Positions 60,271-64,000 of a DNA stretch of 64,000 nt are shown in pieces. Numbering within the stretch: position 1 is the stretch's first letter; every line of letters starts with the position of its first letter. The stretch lies in contig NC_091055.1 in NCBI RefSeq assembly GCF_963966145.1, positions 7,192,001-7,256,000 on the forward strand, given 5' to 3'. The position numbers and the translations under genes were made by a program. The notes beneath the pieces are model-generated. The model saw only the letters and a program-made list of their open reading frames with translations. It ran no database searches and was not told the DNA's origin. This DNA is from Tenebrio molitor (taxonomy: Eukaryota > Arthropoda > Insecta > Coleoptera > Tenebrionidae).

Positions 60271-60384
60271 CGGTGGAATCGGAAAACAAAGAACCCAGCC
60301 ATCAGATGGTTTGGTCATGTTGAGGGAATAAGTAATTTACGAGAACCAGAATTTATAGCGTTGCAGAGTATGGAGAGAGCGTAA
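60271..60384 (+). pseudogene. Possible fragment of a non-LTR retrotransposon C-terminus
   Basis: Between a TAA just upstream and the TAA at 60382-60384, one frame reads RWNRKTKNPAIRWFGHVEGI and continues for 17 residues. The RWFGHV block with basic residues before it is typical of the region downstream of the reverse transcriptase in several LINE clades. The match is short and the surrounding sequence has no reverse transcriptase motifs, so this is tentative. Confidence 0.35.
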
Positions 60385-61645
60385 AATAAAGAGAGTCCGC
60401 GAAACAGATTCTTTCTTTTATTCATACTTTTATATCAGAATTTTGTCTCATTGATTTTTTTCATAAAAATTGCCGTGACAGGACCGAGAGGTGGTTTTCG
60501 AGTTGAAACCTTTGATAAGATATGTTAGTTTATCCCAGGGGCCTCGTTCTAACTTTAGTCTCGGGATCAATTTCCGAACTGCTGAAAATGGCATATCAAT
60601 TGACAATAGTGAACAGCGTCGCAGATTCACACAGCATCAAACAAAGAAATGCGATTTAAAATTTCTAGAACAAACCGATGGGCAAATTCCTAAGTGTTTG
60701 CCCATTTTACCCCTACTGTCTGAGTTGCCAGGAACAGGCGCACCATGTGAAACCGCATTTAAATGTGCGGAAAGTCGACAAAATAAATCTGGATAACTCA
60801 GATATGATGTGTGTGTTGTTCGGCGAGCAGGTCCCGAAAAGAATTATTTGCTGCAAAGTCCGTGTTTTCATTTTGAGGCACAACCCAAAATAAATCTACT
60901 AAGGCGAGTAATACATAAAAAGGAAGTAAAATTTGGCCAAACCGGGAAAACGCGCTCCCGTGTAATCGTCGGAGGCCCAGTCTGGAATCATAAGATGGTA
61001 TTTTAGGTGGAATACATTAGCGACAGCACATCCACCTTAGACGGGGCACTGAATTCGAATTAAGCGGCGCCATATTGCATTAATCAGTTTCCGGCCTAAG
61101 GCACATACATTTGTATAAGTTAACGGCACAATCTACTGCATAATTATTCAATAATAACACGTAATTTTAGAACGGCATCGGTTGTGTTGGGATATCACGC
61201 CCATTTGCGAATAAATTTCAACCAATATCATTACCTTCCCAAATTCCCATTGCACTACTGTCCTCTTCGCAAATTGTTAAAAATCAATAAGGACCAACAC
61301 CCCACACAATCCATAAACAACAAACTCGTCGTCCAATTCGAATTTTAAACGAGGACCCGGATAATCATTTCAAATTTGCCCGTCAAAATAATCAAAATTA
61401 AAAATTACACCCGACCATGAAATTAAATTAACGTCACCATAAAATATGAGAAGGAAGACCGGCGACAATTTTACATCTGCCTGGCATGATTGAAATTTAT
61501 AAATTTCTTGTGGCACTCTCGGCGTACAATATTCTTATTTCATACCGCATGTTTAGTTGCATCTGTTGCCGTTATAACACACACTGAGTGTCTTTTCTCT
61601 TCTACTTTGCCCGCTATGGAAATTTCCTCGAGATACCTCGCTCGC
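60385..61645. other. GC-richer non-coding stretch
   Basis: Three overlapping plus frames between 60491 and 61006 and one minus frame (60448-60630) are open, but none shows a domain, signal peptide or clear splice sites. No gene is called. Confidence 0.4.
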
Positions 61646-61659
61646 CCGGCGCATCCACC
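61646..61659 (+). other. Recurrent 14-mer CCGGCGCATCCACC (copy 3)
   Basis: An exact copy, followed by AATTTTG. It lies 176 bp before another copy and about 0.9 kb from the CpG-rich promoter region. Confidence 0.6.
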
Positions 61660-61821
61660 AATTTTGAAATTTTCCATTATCAATTCTAATTAATCTTAAT
61701 TCTTTTAACCAGACTAAAACTTTCGACTTTGTATTTGTGTCCTTGCATCGAATAAATTTTCGATTAAAACTAATTACCATTCATATTTTATGTCATTTAA
61801 AAATTAAATTATCGCAGTCTT

Positions 61822-61835
61822 CCGGCGCATCCACC
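61822..61835 (+). other. Recurrent 14-mer CCGGCGCATCCACC (copy 4)
   Basis: An exact copy, followed by ATATTCCGGG. Same orientation as all others. Confidence 0.6.
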
Positions 61836-62545
61836 ATATTCCGGGTCCCCTCTATTAATTACCTAATCAAATTTAATTGGCATCGATGAAGAATAATCAG
61901 TGCATCATATTTAATTGACGTCGTCAGCGTGGCAATATTATTTTTCTCTTCGATAAACACATCAGCGAGTCGGGTTTGTCATTCAGTCGATAGAGAAACG
62001 TTTTCCTGTATATCTGTAATTTGATTCGAGGGTTGCACTTTGAGAAAGTTTCCGAGGAAAAATTAGTTAGGTGTCAAAGAAGAGCACAAGGAATTTGTGT
62101 CAATTAGCGGAAGTTTGTTAAAATTTCGGAAACACGAGCGCACCCTCGAGTGACAAAAAACCCCGATGAAATTAATATGTAAATATAAGCCACCATTCTT
62201 GGGTGAATGGACAGATTAAATATCGACTTTGTTGAGTTTCGGTGAATGGATCGCATTTTTGTCGGCGTATTTATTTTATAAATGAGCCCGAACGAATTAG
62301 CGCCGGCCGACATTTCGGTGTGGTTATCAGGAAACGTCTTTGGAAGCGCTATTTTGTAGGAATTTTTGCACGTGCCGGAGCTTTGCTGTTGGATCTTAAT
62401 TAAATCAATTAAACGTGACACGATTTAACATCGTCAGCGCCAAGATTCGGATGATGTGTGCTTCCCCCGCGACCATAAATCGCGCCCCCAGGCTGCAGGT
62501 GCGGAATAGCCGTTAATTGCCGCCGGCGAAATAGTTGCCACTTAC

Positions 62546-62747
62546 CCGGAAAAGTTCGAAGTCACCTGGGGGGCGTGATCGCTGCCTCTGACGCTCCTCG
62601 AAAATCCGCACGAAAAGCACCCACTGATTGCGTCACCACCGGCCGAAAACCGCTACATCCCCAGGAAGTTGCCGAGGGTTGAGACGCGACGCACACGTTT
62701 TCAGTGGACGCGGAGCGGCGCGACGCTGCTAAGACGAAATTCCGACT
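62546..62747 (-). other. Putative first non-coding exon
   Basis: On the minus strand it runs from the initiator-like TTTCAGTC to the donor CCGG|GTAAGT, about 200 bp of GC-rich sequence. The one ATG noticed, near 62656, is followed at once by TAG. A weaker donor, CCAG|GTGACT, lies about 20 bp upstream of the main one. It would be joined to the signal-peptide exon at 6531-6404. Confidence 0.45.
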
Positions 62748-62784
62748 GAAATCTCGAGTTCGGGCGCTCTTCTCGGAGGCTGGA

Positions 62785-62798
62785 CACCAGGGGGCGCT
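62785..62798 (+). promoter_or_regulatory. Canonical CTCF-like motif CACCAGGGGGCGCT
   Basis: The sequence GGACACCAGGGGGCGCTTG matches the core CTCF consensus almost exactly. It sits about 40 bp upstream of the predicted minus-strand start site, a common place for CTCF at insect promoters. Occupancy is inference. Confidence 0.45.
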
Positions 62799-62850
62799 TG
62801 CGCGACCTACGCCTAACTAGGAAACCCTGAAACGGCCGGACATCACTGAA

Positions 62851-63358
62851 AATTGCCACCTAGTTTTTTAATTTGACGCTGCATTCCGACTTTACCGACC
62901 GGTTCCCGTTGCTTCGTCCGGCATAAACTGCCCTGTAATTGCCCACCTAAATGTTTCAAACTATTACATCACAAAAAACTCCGCCGAATTCAACTTCGAC
63001 GCGGCCCTTAATTATGCCACTATTTTCCCTTCAAATATAACGAAATTCCGACAGATTCGTTAGTTATCAGTCGCCATAGTCGAAATGCTTTGTAAAACAA
63101 ACCGCTTCAGAGGAACATACCTAAATGTTAACAGCAACAAAATTCAAATTTATTATACTCCAATACCACAACGACTACCTCTTTATGTCACATTTAATAA
63201 CAAATATTGATATATCAGCCTATCGACATTTGTATGTCTCGTAGCACGCAAAGTAGACGATAATTTTCTTTCCGACTATCCGATTTTAGTATATTCATTT
63301 TTTGTTACAGCACATTTCGGATAATTCAACCAAACAACGTTACGATCAAATTCAAATA
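62851..63358. other. Upstream flank, non-coding
   Basis: It lies upstream of the predicted promoter. No gene, repeat or clear regulatory element is recognised. Confidence 0.4.
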
Positions 63359-63689
63359 TACAGGTGTATTAAAAACGGCACATAATATTTACATCACATA
63401 ATTCTATGCTGAAATACAAGCAAATAAAAATATTTCAACAAATAAATATTCCAGCACTGATTTTACCATTTTGATTATTGGTTTACTTGTAATTTCATTT
63501 AAAAAGATGCTTTTTCAAGCTTGAGTAGAGTCAGAAGGTAACAAGGATTATCATTGATGTCATTTTTGATAATAATAATAATTTAAAAATTATTTGTCTA
63601 AGACCAAATTCACATTAGAATTTTTGTTTGCTATTCAAGGTAGATTCGCGTGACATAATTATTATGCGCCATTTTTAATACACCCTGTA
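63359..63689. mobile_element. MITE with TACAGGTGTATT / AATACACCCTGTA ends, 331 bp
   Basis: The left end TACAGGTGTATTAAAAACGG, continuing CACATAAT, is inverted against ATTATGCGCC plus ATTTTTAATACACCCTGTA on the right. The interior is AT-rich and non-coding. The ends resemble the other ACAGGGTG elements, but the interior is not obviously the same family. Confidence 0.75.
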
Positions 63690-64000
63690 TATATTTTCAT
63701 TTATTTTTTTGTACACACGAATTCCTAGCCATCCAAATACTTACTACTCCCCGTATTGCTTAACTTCTCTGATCGAATAATAATAGTTAGTGCTGTAAAT
63801 GTATTTATCATTATTTTAAAAATTCTATCACACAATTGTTAACAAGTTATTAATCTGAAAACAACAATCACGTAAACAAAAATATTGGAAAAATTAAATG
63901 TAGATAATGTAATGCAGTTTTATATCGCAATAAAAGTTCTTAATGCCATTTTTAATTTTTTTGTTCACTTCATGTTTTACGTTTACGTTTTAATTCTAAT
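63690..64000. other. AT-rich non-coding end of window
   Basis: Nothing recognised. Confidence 0.4.

Larger units (their letters stand above)
62430..62850 (-). promoter_or_regulatory. CpG-rich promoter region of the minus-strand gene
   Basis: This is the most CpG-dense block in the window, with many CG dinucleotides in a setting that is otherwise about two-thirds A+T. On the minus strand an initiator match TTTCAGTCGG places +1 near 62747. No TATA box lies at -30 and no DPE was found. A minus-strand donor follows downstream at 62546. It is read as a broad TATA-less promoter, but a plus-strand promoter cannot be excluded. Confidence 0.5.

Noticed and set aside
62104..62421. 105-codon minus-strand frame
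   Set aside because: It lies in GC-richer promoter-proximal DNA where stops are rarer. It has no ATG-based start with a signal or domain.

Overview
The window looks like AT-rich nuclear DNA of an insect, most likely a beetle. The signs are short GT-AG introns of about 50 bp in a recognisable nested gene, a decayed insect-type mariner-family (DDE) transposase, and many small MITE-like palindromic elements. No rRNA, tRNA, CRISPR or prokaryotic gene structure is seen. Nearly all the sequence is non-coding, and most open reading frames in it are about as long as chance allows at this base composition.

Best overall model: a minus-strand gene enters from the right. A CpG-rich, TATA-less promoter and first non-coding exon lie at about 62.4-62.85 kb, with a strong minus-strand splice donor after 62546. 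The first coding exon, with acceptor, start codon, signal peptide and phase-1 donor, is at 6531-6404. If these belong together, about 56 kb of the window is one first intron, and the rest of the protein is encoded to the left of position 1 or in small exons I could not identify. The gene cannot be named.

Two small genes lie within this putative intron. The clearest is a three-exon minus-strand gene at 41412-41908 for a 129-residue secreted Ly6/uPAR-type three-finger protein. The second is a two-exon plus-strand gene at 9820-10577 for a 48-residue secreted peptide with a poly(A) signal.

The rest is repeat-rich. There are several families whose ends begin ACAGGGTG or close to it (1.9, 9.4, 39.2, 39.6, 53.9 and 63.4 kb) and hairpin elements, some with GC-rich loops (10.1, 16.4, 17.3, 20.1 and 30.5 kb). 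A two-copy MITE lies at 35.1 and 47.3 kb. Tc1/mariner-type MITEs with TA duplications lie at 28.7 and 58.4 kb, the latter inserted in a repeat whose uninterrupted relative is at 21.4 kb. A retroelement and mariner graveyard with long TTTA microsatellites occupies 50.4-52.0 kb. A 14-base word, CCGGCGCATCCACC, occurs four times exactly, always on the same strand, and is not explained by any element seen.
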